A stretch of DNA of 64,000 nt, taken from Lagopus muta (Eukaryota > Chordata > Aves > Galliformes > Phasianidae). The stretch spans positions 24,031,001 through 24,095,000 of the forward strand of contig NC_064437.1 of NCBI RefSeq assembly GCF_023343835.1, written 5' to 3'. Below the pieces are notes generated by a model, which was not told the DNA's origin, did not search any database, and saw only the letters and a program-made list of their open reading frames with translations. This document shows, piece after piece, positions 25,927 to 42,000 of the stretch. The position numbers were made by a program, and so were the translations under genes. How positions within the stretch are numbered: the first letter of the stretch is position 1; every line of letters starts with the position of its first letter.

Positions 25927-28900
25927 TTACCGTATGCTGTCTCTGAGGATGGCTATAGCTGTATGTAGAGCCTCCAGTTTCACTGCAACCCATGCAGGGG
26001 GTGATCCTTTCTGCAGCAGCAGCTTCACGGCCTCCACTGCCCCCTCCATTGTGCCTACTGCTGACTTGTACTGCTCCTCAGACGGGGGGTGACACGCTCG
26101 TTTTGCCAGAGGCTGCAAATTTAAGTAAGCATTAGACATCTCTAATCCCTTCTAGATGTGATCAGAACCCACCCAAATGCAAGAAACCCTCACAGAGTGG
26201 AAAGCTGCAGAGACTCCCTTGTCTCACTCAAGTTCTTTCTGGCTAACAGGCAGAACAGAGCATGCAGCTGTAATATTGAGGTCCAGGACTGCACACAGCC
26301 TTTTGTTCCTAGAACACGGAAGGCAGCAAAGGCTGACTTGAACCTCTTCAGATACTTCCTCATTCCCCCAGAAAATTGCAGAAATCTACAATAGAGGCAA
26401 GGCAGTTCAAAGAAGTACACATACCTCTCCTGTTGACTCCAGTTCCCCAACCATTTTCATAAAATGTGCACCACAGGTAATCCTTTCTTGTTTCAGGCGT
26501 TCTATACGTGCTTCTGTTGTCTCTTCGCCTTGCCTTACCTAGGGAGAAAGCCACAGGAGAGGTAACAAACAATAAGTCATTACCAGCCTTCAGCAGTTCT
26601 AATAAGTACCAGAACAATTAGGGAAATAATCCGAATGTGTGAGAGTTTATAGAAGCTGGTCCAAGAAAAAAAGAAAGGAGGAAATAACACAGTGTGATGA
26701 AATCACTGTCTTTTTTCATAGGCACCTTATCTGCCCACAACAACAACTGCAACTTTGCCATTTATTCTTTTCTTGAGGGAAACACAAAGCATTTGAAATG
26801 AAAATGGAGAAGTACTGGAAGAACACCGTGCATAGAAGTAGCATTTGTTAATCCTCATGATTTAAGCAAATAGAAAAGTTCAACCAGATCACAGTTTAAC
26901 AGGACAGTTTATTAACTTACACTTGGCTATTTAATCTGCCTGTAGATGATGGCATGGACACAGTCATAGCCAAAACCTACAGGAGTATGGCAGTGAAGCC
27001 AGGCTCATAAATCATGGATATGTGCAACATCAACTAAGAAAGCAGTAAGCTGATTCAACAACATACCTTAGCCATAAAATTAACAACTTTATTCTTAATT
27101 TCTTCAGAATCAAGGCACTGAGGAACAACATCTTCATGGATTGTTTCCTGCCAGAAATGTTGGGTAATAGATCTTTAGTAGTTTAGTTTCATATTAAGAA
27201 AGAAATACACAAAGAAAAACGTTTCCATGACAATATCAGAAGAATTCTCTGGTGACAAAGTATTTTAAACAACCTTCTTTGTTGCAATCAATCTAAGCAA
27301 CCAACGTTTCATTTTCATTCACTTCTAGCTCCTGAAATCACAGGTAACTGCATGAGGAGTTTGACCTATGTGCAATAGCATTTGTAACTGAAATCCTGTA
27401 TTTTCAGTGAAGAGCAGCAAACATTTAAGACACAACAATCCCTGTATGACCAAAGCTATTACATCCAGAGTTCTGCTGTTCTTACCTCTGCAAAGCGTCT
27501 GAATGCCTCCAGTGCACGCTGGTGAATCAACCAGGTTTGGTCAGCTAGCAGAGAAGCAAACAAACAGGACAGCTGGGGGACAACTTGCCTCTGGAAAAAG
27601 ACCAAATATCTATCAATTACTAGCAGTTAATTGTATCTTACCAGAATGATTGATTTATTAAAGGATTGGTCTAAGCTCAAGGCACAGGTTCATGAAATGT
27701 GAGAGTGCTACTGCTCTGTTTGGCAACACATTTCTGTAAGGGAGGTGAAATGCTTTCTTAGGGGCTCAGACATCAGCCCTTTCTAACCGCTGAGAAGCAA
27801 TGAGCAAATAAATAAACCAAGCATCTTACATGCACTCGGGGTGCCAATGAAAAATGAATCTCCAAGATGATTAAGCTGTGGCACATCTGTATGTATTTAA
27901 CTCAATCTTTTATATTTCAATAGTTGAGCATCTTTTCGCTGAAGTCTAAAGACTAAGTAAAACCACTGTTATTATTACCTGTACTTCTGGTGGTATAAAC
28001 ACCTTCCCCACAGAAGAGAGAAAATCCAGCATTGCTTGACGAACGTGATCGGGGGGATCCATCCGGAGAAGGGAAGACAGCAGGGAAAATACCTGCAGGA
28101 AACAAAGCCCAGCAAACAGAATAACAGATGAATGCTGCTCTGTGTAATCATTGAATCTGAGGATGTTGATTTTATGAAGTGGGACTGAAAACAAAAGAAG
28201 GTGTGCTATTGCTTGAGGAAAACTAGCGGGGATAAAGACCAAGCCATGGGGTAACTTTGGGATGTCATTAAATCACAAAGAATAAGCTTTTCACGAAGCA
28301 CATGGCTCATAATTTTTGGTTGTTTTCTTTACCTGGCTAATTAGTTGAGCATCTAATGCTTGGATGAAAAACTCCAGAAGCTGAAGTAATAAACACAACG
28401 TCTGCTGGAGACATGGTTCATCTGAGACCTTCAACAGATCACAAGGTATTAGCAAATGCATTATCAGTGTATTTCAGTTTATGGAATAACTACCTAAAGT
28501 ATTTGCAGTAGCATCCTGAAATTCTTAGCCTAATTACACATTTAAAGCAATACATCATAAGCAGCAGAGAAGATTGAGATAGAAATACAAATACATATTT
28601 CTAAGTGGTTGTATTTTTCAAGATCCTTTCCTCAGACTTTTATTAATGATCTTTCTTAAACCCCTTTTCCTTCCTCCACTCACCAATATAAGCAAAATAA
28701 AGAGGGTGGCTCTTCGCACCCTCCCTTCCAACATTCGTATACATTGATAAGATCTTCCCAAAAACTTCCATTTCTAGTCTGAACAGTTCCAGCTCCCTAA
28801 GCCTCTCCTCACAGGACACACACTCCAGTCCCTTGATCACCTCTGTGGCACTTCACTGGACCCTCTCCAGGAATGCCATCTCTCTCTTGGACTGGGGAGT

Positions 28901-31900
28901 GCAGCTTCAGGAGTGGCTTCACCAGTGCTGAGAGGAGGGGAAGGATATTGCCTCCCCCAGCCTGCTAGCAACACTCCTCCCAAGAGGCAGTCCAGGCTAT
29001 TATCAGCCTTCTTTTTCTCAAGGGCACATTGCTGACTCTTCTCAACTCCTTTCCTTTGGGTTTTTTTGTTTTGTTTTGTTTTTGTTTTGTTTTAATCTGG
29101 AGTAGTAACTGTGATAATTACTTTTTTTTTGCTTGACTCCAGCTGCAGACATGAATGATTGGGTATATAGTCACAAGGGGGAGATCACCTTACCCCCTGT
29201 TCTCAAATATGAGAGGAAAGTTACTAGCTCTGTAGGCTTTCCTGTGCTAACCAGTATCACCATGGGTTTTGTTCACTTTCTAATAGACATTTAACATAGG
29301 CCAAATACGTAATTGAGATGAATCAGAATGAAGTATTTCAGACTTCTTGTTAAGCAAGTCTGGCACCGAGTGACAGACGCAGTAAGGAGGAGCCATGCAT
29401 TTGGGGAAACTCAAACTCCATTTCCTAGCACAAGCCTATCTATTAGGCAAGCCACCTGACAACAGAATCGTGCTTTACAGAAATGGTCTGACCCAAGTAA
29501 AACAACTTAGTAACAGACATGCTGTAGCAGCAGCAGCCTCCCACAGACATCATGTTTTCACTGTCAGAATAGTAAATACTCTCACCTGCTTAGCCTGAAG
29601 GAAAGTCCAGAACTGACCAAGCACTCCCAAAATAGATGTCCGAAGTTCTGCCTCCAAAGCATCACCAGAAAAATTGCAGGTAACCAGCAAGACAGAAAAG
29701 GCAACATTCTAGTAGGAAAAAATGTTGTATAAGTAAAACAAAAACCCCAGCTTCACATTAAGTATCTAAAATGACACCAGATAGCAAGAAGCCTAATGGG
29801 CTGTGCCACAGCTGTACAGCACAGCTAATCCACCAACCCCATGGCCAGCAAAGCTTCCAAAGTGAGGAGAACCATCCGTAACTTCTGTGGGATCTCAGAT
29901 GGTGCTACAGCTGTTAGCTGCACTGCCAGGAGGAAGCTGGCAGCCGGTACTTCACATGGAACCTTCTGGGTTCTTCCACTCCCTGCTTTTGCCAGGGAGA
30001 CCAGTGAGCACCTTTCAGATTTGATTCCACACAAAACCATCCAGACTTTAGAAGTAGTTTTATAATATGATAAAAACAGGAAATTCTAAAGAAAAGCACA
30101 TCTGCTCATCCAGAGAGCAAAAAGCAACTAGAGTAACAAATAAACCAAAAGATCTCCACTATCACCCTCAGAGTAAAGGCCCCAGAGGCATTGCACACTG
30201 TAAGAAACATTAACATCAGTGTTCTTGATGATGCGTTTGCTGACGAGGTATAGAAAAAAAGCTGTGCAGTAGATAGAAGAAAAAAACTGAGGCAACAGCC
30301 ACAGCTTCCTCATGGTCAGGTAGCACAGAGTTCATATGCTTTCACAAAGAGAACCAAATCTTCTTTACCACAGGTTGGAGCTCTCCCCAGGCACGCCTGC
30401 TGCTCAGCCACCGCCTGCACTGCGCCAGCGCTGCCATGCAGAGCTCCCGTACCACTCGCTTCCCAAGATCAGGGTTCAGGGCTCTGAGGGACACGTGCTG
30501 CCACACAGCCAAGTTTTCCACTTCTTCCGGGAGAAATTTGTGAGCAAATTCCACCTGTAAATAAAAATATAAAATTCATTCGTTCATAAAATAATATGAA
30601 CTAATGGGACCAGAAAAGAATTGAATGACTCAAGAAGCTGTGAAGCCAACAAGGAAAAGAAAATCACAGAATCTCAGAATGGAAGGGACCTCAGGGATCA
30701 TGAATCTCCAACCCCCCTGTCACATGCAGGGCCACCAACCTCCATTTAATACTAGACCAGGCATAGGAAAACACTTCTTATCTGCTTTATAAATATTATA
30801 TTAGAAAGTTTTACATGATATAGTTTTCAAGAAAATCCATTTGTTCAGTAAACAGAAAACAAACAAAAAACTCAACAACAAACTACAGAACTGCCACCTC
30901 CTTGCCAGAAGTAGGACATCAGAACCATTAAGCTATTTATGCTCTCAGCTACTTGAAGCAATGGCCCCAGATATTAGAAGAGAGATGAAGGATCATAAAT
31001 GTGCATCACCTTGCTAAATCAACCCCCAAACCATCCCAACAGATTATATCAGAGATCTTGAGAAACTCTCATTCCTGACGAGCAGTACACCAATAGGTTT
31101 GCTTGCAGTAATCAGTCTCCTTATTAATAATGAGTCAGTTCTGCTGACATCCATGTAGGCATTAGGAAGAGTCTGAACATTTGCCATGATGATCCTTAAG
31201 AGCCTGCTTCTGCAGACTGCTGTTCTTCTTACTCCAGACTACTTTGCAACAAAATTTGAGCCTACTTGTCTTCTCACAAGCAACAGTGATTGAACAGATG
31301 ATCAGCCACTACTGTCACCCCATGCAGCTGATGCAATCTATCTACACAAGTATATATAAAGAAAAGCTACACGTGTATTCCCAAGTACTGAAATTATTTT
31401 AATACTCTTTTTACTATGTTGATTTTCTTGGTATTAGTTACATATTGCAGTATGATTCTTCATCATAATCTCTATTAAATGAATACAAGTGATGACTACA
31501 AATTAGATTTTATGTACCTTGTACAATTTCAGTGATAGAAATACAGTTTCAGTAAATTAGGGAGATGTGCTCTTTCCATACTTCAAGAAAGGACTTCACT
31601 GACACACTACTGTATGTCACTATCAGAGAAGTGCACCACTATAGAGAAGTGTACGTGCCTGCCTTGCTTTGAAGAGCACATCTGCACTAATTAGGAACTA
31701 ACACTAACAAATTTACACTAGTGGGCACTCAACATCCTGACATTTCTGAAGGACAGGAGGAAGATACTTCGGACACAGGGCTCTGATTCAGAGCTGTTTA
31801 TTAAAGGCACAGCTGGTGCTGTACTTGCCTGATGATCTGGAGCCATCAAGAACAGCATGCGCTTCAGCAGCACACCCAAGACTGAGACCTGATGACACTC

Positions 31901-33016
31901 ATTGGGCCACGACTTTATCTGGATTAGGAAAATAGGAAATGAACCTAATTAAATTAAGGAAAAAAATCACCACTCAGCAAATGAATTCTGTACTGAATGT
32001 TCCAAGAACTGCTACGTGAGATGACAACAATAACACTCCATAAGACAACGCAGGACACATCAGGAATACTAGCTAGATGGCTTTGTATTTTCACAGTACT
32101 GTTTTGCTAATTGTTAGCCCAAAATGAGGAATTAAAGTCATCTCCGTTCTGGATTTGGATAAGAACCATTAAACTCTCCTCTTTGGTGATTTAGAAATTT
32201 GCAGTAGAACCAGGATCAGAACCGGTGCTGAATTCCAAACATCACTGATTCTTACCAAGTGAGCAATCACCATACAGTGGTGAGCACACAGTTCAGCTGT
32301 TCCATACCTGAAATGTGAAAAAGAGGAAAGTTATATGGAAGTACAGATGAGTCTGTGTTTCCTACACTTGTACAAATTAAATATCATACATCTTGTCTCA
32401 GAGATGGCCATTTCTCCTAACACATTTAAGCACAGATAAAATTTACTTGAGAACTGCTCCAGAAAGCAATCAAATAACAGAATTATGTTCTCCTTGAATG
32501 AAAATAAAAATGGCTGAGCTATTTCTGTTCCTAATTATCAAATTACTTCTATATTTGAAAATAATTCAATGCTGGGACAAGTTTGTCTTAAAATTCTCTC
32601 TCATGTAACAGAACTAACTGGATCTATGGAATCCTGCTTGATTTGTAATAAGAATCTCTTACCGAGAAAGGAAGCACCATGAGTCCATTGCTAGCAGGGA
32701 TGTGATCATACTAGAACCCAGCACAGCATCCAGCAGAGCGTGCTCCTGAGGAAAAAATGCTCATCTAAATTCAAGCAGAAACAAACTGCAGGCCTACTAC
32801 TACTATTACTCCATTAATTAGAACAGTAGGATTCTCAGCTCGTCCAATTTGAAATGTTTTAACAGCTGATCCTCACTCTTTCTACTCAGCCACAATATTA
32901 ACCCAGCAGCTTTAGTTTTGCAAACTTGGAACACGTGCATACATTCATTACAAAGAGCTAAAGGTGCCCCACTTCTCAAAATACTTCATGATGCACATCT
33001 CTTTGCAAGGCAACTG

Positions 33017-33075
<59 letters not shown>

Positions 33076-36000
33076 CAGACATACATTCACATTTAAACAA
33101 CTGTACTATTTTTTGCCATTTTTACTGGCGCTTTACTTAAACACAAATCAATCCTTTCCTCATAAGTGAAAGCACTGAAGTTTTCTTAACAACTCGGTAT
33201 CCCCGTGGGAAGAGAACAAGAATTTCCAACACACTAAGGTTCCACAAGAACTTGTACGCAGTTTGATTTTCCCCTTTCCTCACAGGTAACATTTTGTGTG
33301 TAACTGCACCTCTGCATTTTGAAGAGCAAGTCAAACCACTTGATACTCAATCATTTCTTCAGCTGCACCATTAGGCATAACTCATTATTTTAAAAATATT
33401 ATTTTTGCATCACAACAGCTGAAAAGATGATAAGCAACATCAGTCTTACCAGATGAGGAAATTGTGATGGGAGTGTGGAAGCAATGAAGGAGCACAGATG
33501 GACACAGACATAATGGTACAGGGTGATGGGGACTGTTGGCTGTCCTGTACTGATCACTTCTGGCAAACAAACAGGGAGAGAAAGCTCGGCAAAACATTGC
33601 TGGAAACTCTGGAAAAGAGCTGAGAGAAAAGACAGGCTGGGGGTGGGGGAGTGAGGAGGAAGAGGGGAAGGAAGAAAAACGATAACAGTTGTGTTACAGA
33701 TAGGCAAGCCCCAAATCCTGCAAACACCATCTCTACTACAGAAGCTTTGTCTTCAACTAGAAACTATGGCAGTAACTTCAGCGCTTTATTTATATGCTAG
33801 ATTTGTATTTCTGACTACCTTCCTCTTTCACAAGCACTATTTACAAAGACTATTAGAGCATTCAGGCGTAAAAATGCAAGATTTTAACTTAGCAAAGTGT
33901 CAACATTATATACATATCTCTTTCTTCGCCCTGGATGTAGTCTAAGTATCATCCCTTTCTTGAAATAAAGAAAGATATTCACAGACCCATGGAATGGCCT
34001 GTGTTGAAAAGGATGACAATGATCATCGTATTTCTGATCTTCAGCCCTGAAGCAGAACACCAAGTCTTGTTTTTCCCAGCGTAAGGATGTCAAACTTCAC
34101 AAATCTGTGAGAGAAACCCTAACAACTGAGCCCCACTGCCTGCGCAGATTGATCCCTCTAGTGAGGAACTACAGTGAAAACATTTTCGGTACCGTTTTCC
34201 TGTGTTCCAGAGAGTCTGTACTTCTTCAGGCTGAGAAGACAGCTTGTCCATGATGGTAATCAGAAGGAGACACTGGGGCAGCTGCTGCTCAGCAGGAAGA
34301 CCTGGAGAATTGGTTTTGAAATGTGCTATTAATCACCCTGGTAAATATATATGGTGCTGAAACTAGCTTTTAAGCAATTGACAGAAGATGAAGAACTGGT
34401 GATACAAAGAAGTTCTCAGTAAAACAATCCAAAGTCTCTTATAGACACACTCAGAATAAAAACAATGTTTAATTGTGTTTGAAGTGAAAAATAAATGCAA
34501 TATTCTTTATCCATTAAAAGCTAAAATACTGTAGTACTGCTGCAAAGAGTTACAATCTATGTGCCTTGTGCTTCCTATCCCCTTGACAGCACTGGATGAG
34601 ACACTGAGTGCCCAAACTTTTCTCCTGAGTGTGTCATGATAACCACAAGACCACAGCACACACATGGGAGAGAAGCAAGCCCACCCAGCCTACACAGAGA
34701 GAAGGAGCAACTGATGCTCACATCATAACTCTCACAATGTTGCACAGCTATCCAGAATTATAACATGCAGGTAAGTGCAGAAACGTTAAAGGTGGTTATG
34801 ACAAAGATAAGCATCTTCCATTTTGAAGACATTTTGTTTTTCACAGAAAAAAAAAGTATCAGGAGAAATATCTGCCTCAATCAACAGCACAGCATAAAAT
34901 GGTTATTCTGCTTTAAATGTTAGTGGCAAATATGGAATGAACTCGTGCGAAACAGTACAATTAATAGGATTTGTTAACCAAATTGATTGCAAAGTCATTG
35001 TGAGCACTTTGGAAAATATGCATTCAACAGCAATGTGAACTTCTATGCAATTCATCTGAACTAGCATTCAGCTGACTATAACACAGTAACAACAAAAGAA
35101 ACGGTGCAAGCAAGCCAGTACAGAATGTGGTCCAGAATGTCACCATACAAATTCTGGCCCCTTACACATGGCTGCATAGCACTGCACTGATGGTAGCTGT
35201 GTTTTAAACACACCTGAAGTGTCCCTTAGCACTTGCTCCATGAAAGGGCTAAAGGGAAGAAGCTGACTGACGAGAGGATCTAGAGCCACAAGAAAAACCC
35301 GCGATATTTCATCTTGATGTACCTCTGGGATCGCTGGAGCATAAAGACTGGGAGGAAATTTGCTGAGGAAAGAAGAAAAAACCCAAACATTCTCAGTGGC
35401 ATTACTTTTCAAAGCAATTACAGAAAAGCCAACTCGTGCTCTCCCTCTTACTGCTATATAAATGAAAGGACTCCTCATTTTTTAATATCTATTACAGCCT
35501 GAGAGTTACAACTTTGTATTTAGTCTTTCAGCTCAAAACTCAGCACTGTTCTAAACACTGCAAAGAAAACTTTACGTTCTGTGAGTTTTAAAATGTGTAA
35601 CACGTTAGAAATACAGACAATGCAACAAACAGAGCAAAACTTTTGAAAGAAAAACGATAAGCTGCTTACAGTTTAGGGAAGGAAATACTTATAAGCATCA
35701 CATTAATAAAAGCTTTTACTTTAGGTAGAACCAGAGTCCCACTGGGAGCTTTTAAGAGATTGAAAGCTGGGAAAAAAGTCCTAGATGCTCTGAATTTCAC
35801 TTACCTGTATATCTGAAGGAACAGTTGATGCAACTGTGAGCATAAGTCAGACAGGAAAGGAAGAAATTCCTGCAAAAGTCATTAATTTTGAAAGGTACTT
35901 AAATTATAGAACACACAATTAAATGTTCTCTTTCTGTTCTGCTATATTAGTGTGTGAATACTAAGCATGCAAAAACAGATTAAGTTTTAACAATCCACAG

Positions 36001-39000
36001 CACAAAACAAGTACAGGACCATCCCAGGAATGGCTTATTGTCTAATTACCATGCACATATATACAATTTACTGAAAATAGTGACATTTCTAGACTTGTTT
36101 TTACAAAAATAGTAAGAAGAGTTGCAACAGCCATACGTTAAATACTCTGACATACACTGTAAGGCTGTCTCATTCAGTCAGAATGCTAAAAATCAAACTC
36201 CCACTCTTACCCCATGGGACAAAGTGGATGCAGAACACACCATCACTGCTTCTCCTAGAGAGCAAAATTATCTCACATACTTTCTAAAAATGGGTCGGTT
36301 TACAGCATCTTTTCTACTAATGAGGAAACTTAAACATAGCAACTAAGAGGGGAGGAAATTCGTGTCAGAATTGATATCAGTACAGTAGCATTTTTAACTA
36401 TTAACACTGCATCCAGACCATTAGACTGTGCTGCGTGTTAAAGTATGCTGGCTTCAATCTGACACCACCAGAGAATTCAAATAATCAAACCTACCTTGGT
36501 GTAGTATACCAGGGAATTGGCAAAGAATCTGCACAGTTTGACAGTCTTCTGGAATAGCCTGAGGTCAGTGCCATCCTGTCCAAAAGAGCAGGTCTAAAAC
36601 TTCAAATACAGACTAACAGGATTCAGAGGAAATTTAAATTGCTAGCAGCACTCAAAACCCATTTCACACTTAACTCTCTGCAAACTCAGCAGCAGTGGGA
36701 GACAAACTTCAGAAATCCTCAACATTTTCATATCAATATTCAGAACTGAAATGCTATCTTTTGGTTCGCCTTGGGATTTCATCAGTTTAGGAAATAAACA
36801 AAACTCCCATAGAAAATGGTGGAAATTCATTTCCAGTGCCAATACAAATGAAGTCAAGTGGCCTGATTTGCACACAGTTTCAAAAGAAGAAGGTATTCTG
36901 CCCACCACACATGAGCTAAAAAGAACATTTAAAAAAAATAATACCCCAGACACAGTGAATTTATCTCGCAGAAGCTCAGTGGCAGCTTTGGAAGCTTTTT
37001 AATTCACCTGAATGTCAGACATCTTCATTTCCTCAGCTAGTTGTAAACTGGAGTGAAAAGAAAGCAGAGTATCGTTGCACAGACCGCTGAGGATGTCACT
37101 GTGTTTCAGATGGCACTTCAGCAGAGAATGGTGCTTCAGGCTTTGCCTAAAAGAGGAATATAATGAGATGTTTAATTGTCACAAGTGATCACGCACTAAA
37201 GTAGAACAAATCCAAACAACTAATTCTTCTATTTGAGCCGATTTATACCACATTAATTTGTGCAATATCCACATTGAAGGGAAACAGACTGAGAGAAAAT
37301 TGCACTCTTCGTAACCGTGACAGAAGTACAGAGGGCAGGTAGGCTGAAAGCACAAGACAGCACAGTTTAAGTTAGAAACATCTACAAAACTGCACGTCAG
37401 AACTCTTTAAGACTATTTATTCAACAAAGCTTTTTCAGATGCTCAAGTCAAGCTTCTATCACTTCTTCATGGATGATTCCTGTTTTCACTGACGGTGCAT
37501 TGAATTCTACTTACTAGCTAAATTTTCAAAGAAATTGAGTTATCTAATCTCCATTTCATTCGAAACTCTGAACACGAAGCTAGTGAAACTCTGGTTATGT
37601 AGAACTACGGCTCAGATTGCAATAAAATTCAGGATTTTTTAGACATACTTGATTATGAACTTCCATGTATTGGCATGAAGAGCATGGTCCATATTGGAAA
37701 TGACAGAGCAGATCTCCAGCACGGTGTGAATTACTATGAAAGAAATAAGAATAGCAACAACTGAATTCAAGCAGTCATAATTTCACAGACAGCACCGCAC
37801 TGATGCTAAATCAGGAGAATGGCTCAGTTCTTAGGGCTGTCCCTTTCAAGCAAACACATTCAACATTCCCCATCTCACACACAGGGTTTCAAGCAGCAAA
37901 ACGCTGCCTTCCGAAGGGCTGGTCAGGACTGCAGGAACTGAACTCAGAACCATGCTTAAAGATTCAAACATTCTTTCCATAGAGAAAAAAGAAAAAAAAG
38001 ACTGAGCAAAACTAACAACCTTTAGATCCACTTGTACCTGACACCATATCTGTGATGTCATCTTCAGTAGATGCAGACCCCACAGAAATCTGATCAAACA
38101 GTTCCATTAGCTGTTTCTGAAGAGAATAAGTTTCCTTGAACACAGCTTGCAGGAGGTCAGAAATCAAGTGCAGATGCCCACAGTACACTGATTCGCTATC
38201 CTATAGGAAATGGGGAAGACAAGGTTAAAAAAAAAGTTCAGGAATCACAGACTGACCTTTCAAAAAGAACAAAGCATAGATGTACATGCTTCTACTCAAT
38301 ACTCAGCTAGATCTGTAGTTTCTGATACCAACACCTGCTTGCTAAATATGAAATGCTATTCACCTGCACAGCCTAATCAACAGCTAGTGAAGTCTGTCTG
38401 GCTCTGGTGAGTTCAGTTGGCTTTGGATTAGCATTTGATTCATGAATCTCAGATCATATTTCTGAACACAACAGTATAGCTGTAGAACAAAGAAAGCAGC
38501 ATTCCAAACATTTCCCAAAACTTCAGAATTAAAATTGTTACATAAAAGGTATGGCACCTGAGTTCAAATCTGGCTGTAAATGGTCCGCAAACAAAACAAA
38601 AAGTGGTGAAAGTGAAGGCTCACCAAAAGTTGTTGTGTCCTTACAATAACCTCGTTTCATATTGGCTGTTTAAGTGGGAATTACTGTTGCATCTAAAAAC
38701 TGATACATGTTACTCCTTGTAACTAATAAGAGGGTTTTCATTTCAACTTCCAATCCACTTTGGAACACGCATATAAATAAGGCAAGCAGCACCATTTTCA
38801 TGACCCTTTGTAGCTCTGAAAACTCCTGCAGCTATCAGAAGTGCACAGATATCACAGCCTACATTCATAAGCAGAGCTTATGTTCAACTGACACTGATGC
38901 AAAATTTGGAAATAGGAGGGCCTATGCCTGCCACTACCAGGTACAAATTGGTGGGCAGACAGATGAAAAATAACTTTTGTACTTGTACATGCTGTAAATG

Positions 39001-42000
39001 ATTTAATAGCAATAGAAATAAATCCTACAGCAACATTATTTTGAAACAGGATCTTCTTATAAAGGGATCATCTCCCAGAAAACAATCAGTCAGACAATTT
39101 TTCTCCTTCTAACACAGGCCTACCTTGCAGTGTGTAAATGTGTTCTTTATGACATAAAGAACAGAGGATGGCAGGGTGCGGATACTCTCCAAGGGCACAC
39201 AGTCTTGCAGTGTACAGATGTATCGTACACAACTGGTCAGAGTTTCCAGGAGTTGCACTACAGTCTTAAATCAAGAAGAAACAACCATAATTAATGCTTT
39301 CCAACTCCTGTACAAACTTCAGAAGCATTTTTTCTTAGCAGAATTGCTCCTAGATTTTATGACATTCAAAGTTCACCGCTATTTGCATCAATAAGTAGTT
39401 TGTTAAAGACGAATATAGGTCTACAAAATATCAACAAATTCAATGCTTTTTCTGATACCACTCCCCACTTCTTTTTGCTACTGTTCTCTACTTTGAAAAC
39501 ATCTTAACTCCTAAATGGCTGTAATAATAATTGCCACATTTAGTCTTTAAATATGGAGAATCACACTCAATTTGCATTAGAAACTATGCAAAATTTGATA
39601 TTTTCTTTACATTCTGATCAACATCACAGGCTAAACACAGTCAAATAATTCATAAAATTTTAACTGAACTTCAATTGAAGTGATGTTTGGATTACATTTT
39701 TGCCAGCTAGTTAGCAGACAGCATAAACACTCAAAAAAACCCAGTTAATTTATTAGGTAAAACCTAAGCATAATGGACTTGCCTGTAAAAGATTCCTTAC
39801 AGTACTGCGTAACTCTGTATTCTGGTCAGTTAATCCTTTGGCTTCACTGGAGAGTTCATACATTAATTTATCATATAACCGTAGAGTCTGTCAGGAAAAA
39901 AATTCACATAGTTTAAATATTTTATTTATAAACATGCACATAATAAATAGCAACACCTGCGTGCTCCCTTGGACAGGAGTCAGAGACTACCAAGATAACT
40001 CACGGGAGAAAACGATGCTTTCTAGAACATAAATTGTAAACAAAATGATATACCAAGATGTGAAAACCATCTGTTCTTCCCAAATTATAGACAGTTGCCA
40101 GGCAAATGCAGGGTATGGCACGGTAATCCTTGTTCAGGAGATGCATGCTATGAGCTACTTTTCTTGTACCTCTAAAATTTGCTACAGGACACTCAGGAAA
40201 GGAAATGGAAATCAACTGGGCATTTTTACAGGCTTGCTAAAATATACAAGATGAGGCCTGAACCTTTAGTTGGCATTTCAGCACCACTTTAACACCATTA
40301 AGATACATGTATAATACAACCACAGCACAAAATACCATTTAATCAAAAACAGAACATATGTTAGATCAATATTGCCTAAAGGCTTATTCAAAATATTACT
40401 CACAAATATGACAAAAATTATTTGTGATAGGAGTACTGGGTTCTTCAGCTTATTTATCACGAAAGCTGGCCTCAAAGTAAAATTCCCCACCTTGGTTGCT
40501 CTATACAAAGCCCAACATTCTCAAAAAAAGAAGAAAAAAAAAAAAAGCAATTCTATTATTAAATAGAGAAAATAAGACACTATTCAATCCTCTCCCCACT
40601 GTATAGAATGGTAAAAATCACATAAGTAATCCAGCAACACTGTTAAACTTTTAACAGTCAAATATTTATTTCAAGCTTTGCATGCGAAGTAATGATGCTT
40701 TGCTGAGCCCTCAAAAGAAGAACCAATGCATTGTAAGCAGGTTTTCAGTACTGTACTGACAGAAAACGTCACGTTCAATTGAAGGTGGCATACCTTAGGT
40801 AATACTTTAGAGAAAAACGTTTCTTCCAAATCTCCAAGGCTGATATGAGGCAAAAACATTTCAGTCAGGATCCTCAAAACACCTGCAAAGCAAAACATTT
40901 CCAAAACATTATTGAAAACCATGTGATTATCAGAAATACTAGGTACTGAACAGAGGGAAAAAAGAACTCCATGGAACAGAAACAGATCAGACATCCGATT
41001 CTGAGAGAAGAAATGTAACGTGTCACTTATTACGTATGTCACGTTAGCTGAAAAAAAAACACTAATAATAATAGCTCCGACATGCACAGAACCATCAGCA
41101 ACAGCATCACACTGGACTATACTTGGTTGAAGGCTGAGTACAGTTGTTTACCCATAGCCTGGCACCTAGATACAACTGGAAACTTCCATATTCTTAATCT
41201 CAGATAGTTACAACAGTTTGATGTGCTGGCTAACACTGACACATAGCTGAGCAGTGAATGTTAGCAAGAGTCCTAAACAGCTGCATCTCAATATTTTTTG
41301 ATCACAGAAGTAGGTGGTAGGGTTTGGCCACCTGTGAGATAACAGCCAGCACCACAAAAAGCATCACCTCCCCCTTTCAAGAGCCTAAAAATCATAAATA
41401 GAGGCAAAGAAAAAACAGCCTTACATGCACATCTTATGAGACTTTATGAAGCTGTGTGTGTGATTCCTGTAATGTACAAAGTGCAGGATTGGTCAGGACC
41501 ATGACAGAAAAGTCACAGGTGAGAGCAGAGCTCATTAACTCACGCAGAACTTATACGTGCAACACAATAAGCCTTAGCATAAAGACAACCAGCTGCCTGC
41601 TACTTACGGATGTGCTCAGTCCAGTCTTCGGACTCTTGATACATAGAGTAAAAGCATTAAGGAAACTCAGGATCTGCAGTAAGACTGTATTAAGGCATTA
41701 GCAGAAGCAGAACCCCACAAACCGAAGGGATGCTCCATAACCAGCACAGGTGCTCAGCATATCAGAACACTTCTGTGTCCTGGGAGCATGCTTTGTATGC
41801 CATGATTATGGTTGTTTTTTTTTTTTAATTTTCTGGGGGATGGGAAGGAACAGGGGCAATTACTAAAAGCTCTCCAGGAGCCACACGCTATTTCTCGCCT
41901 TTATTTTGGTGAAGTTCAGCTCTCACTTCCAGCAAAACCCCACACCCACCCACAGGCTTACATGCTTCAACTGCGCGGAGCAGCCCCACCATTTCAGGGT

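Noticed and set aside
32918-33169. Plus-strand frame with a run of alternating Cys-Val
   Set aside because: It is a translation of the TG microsatellite.
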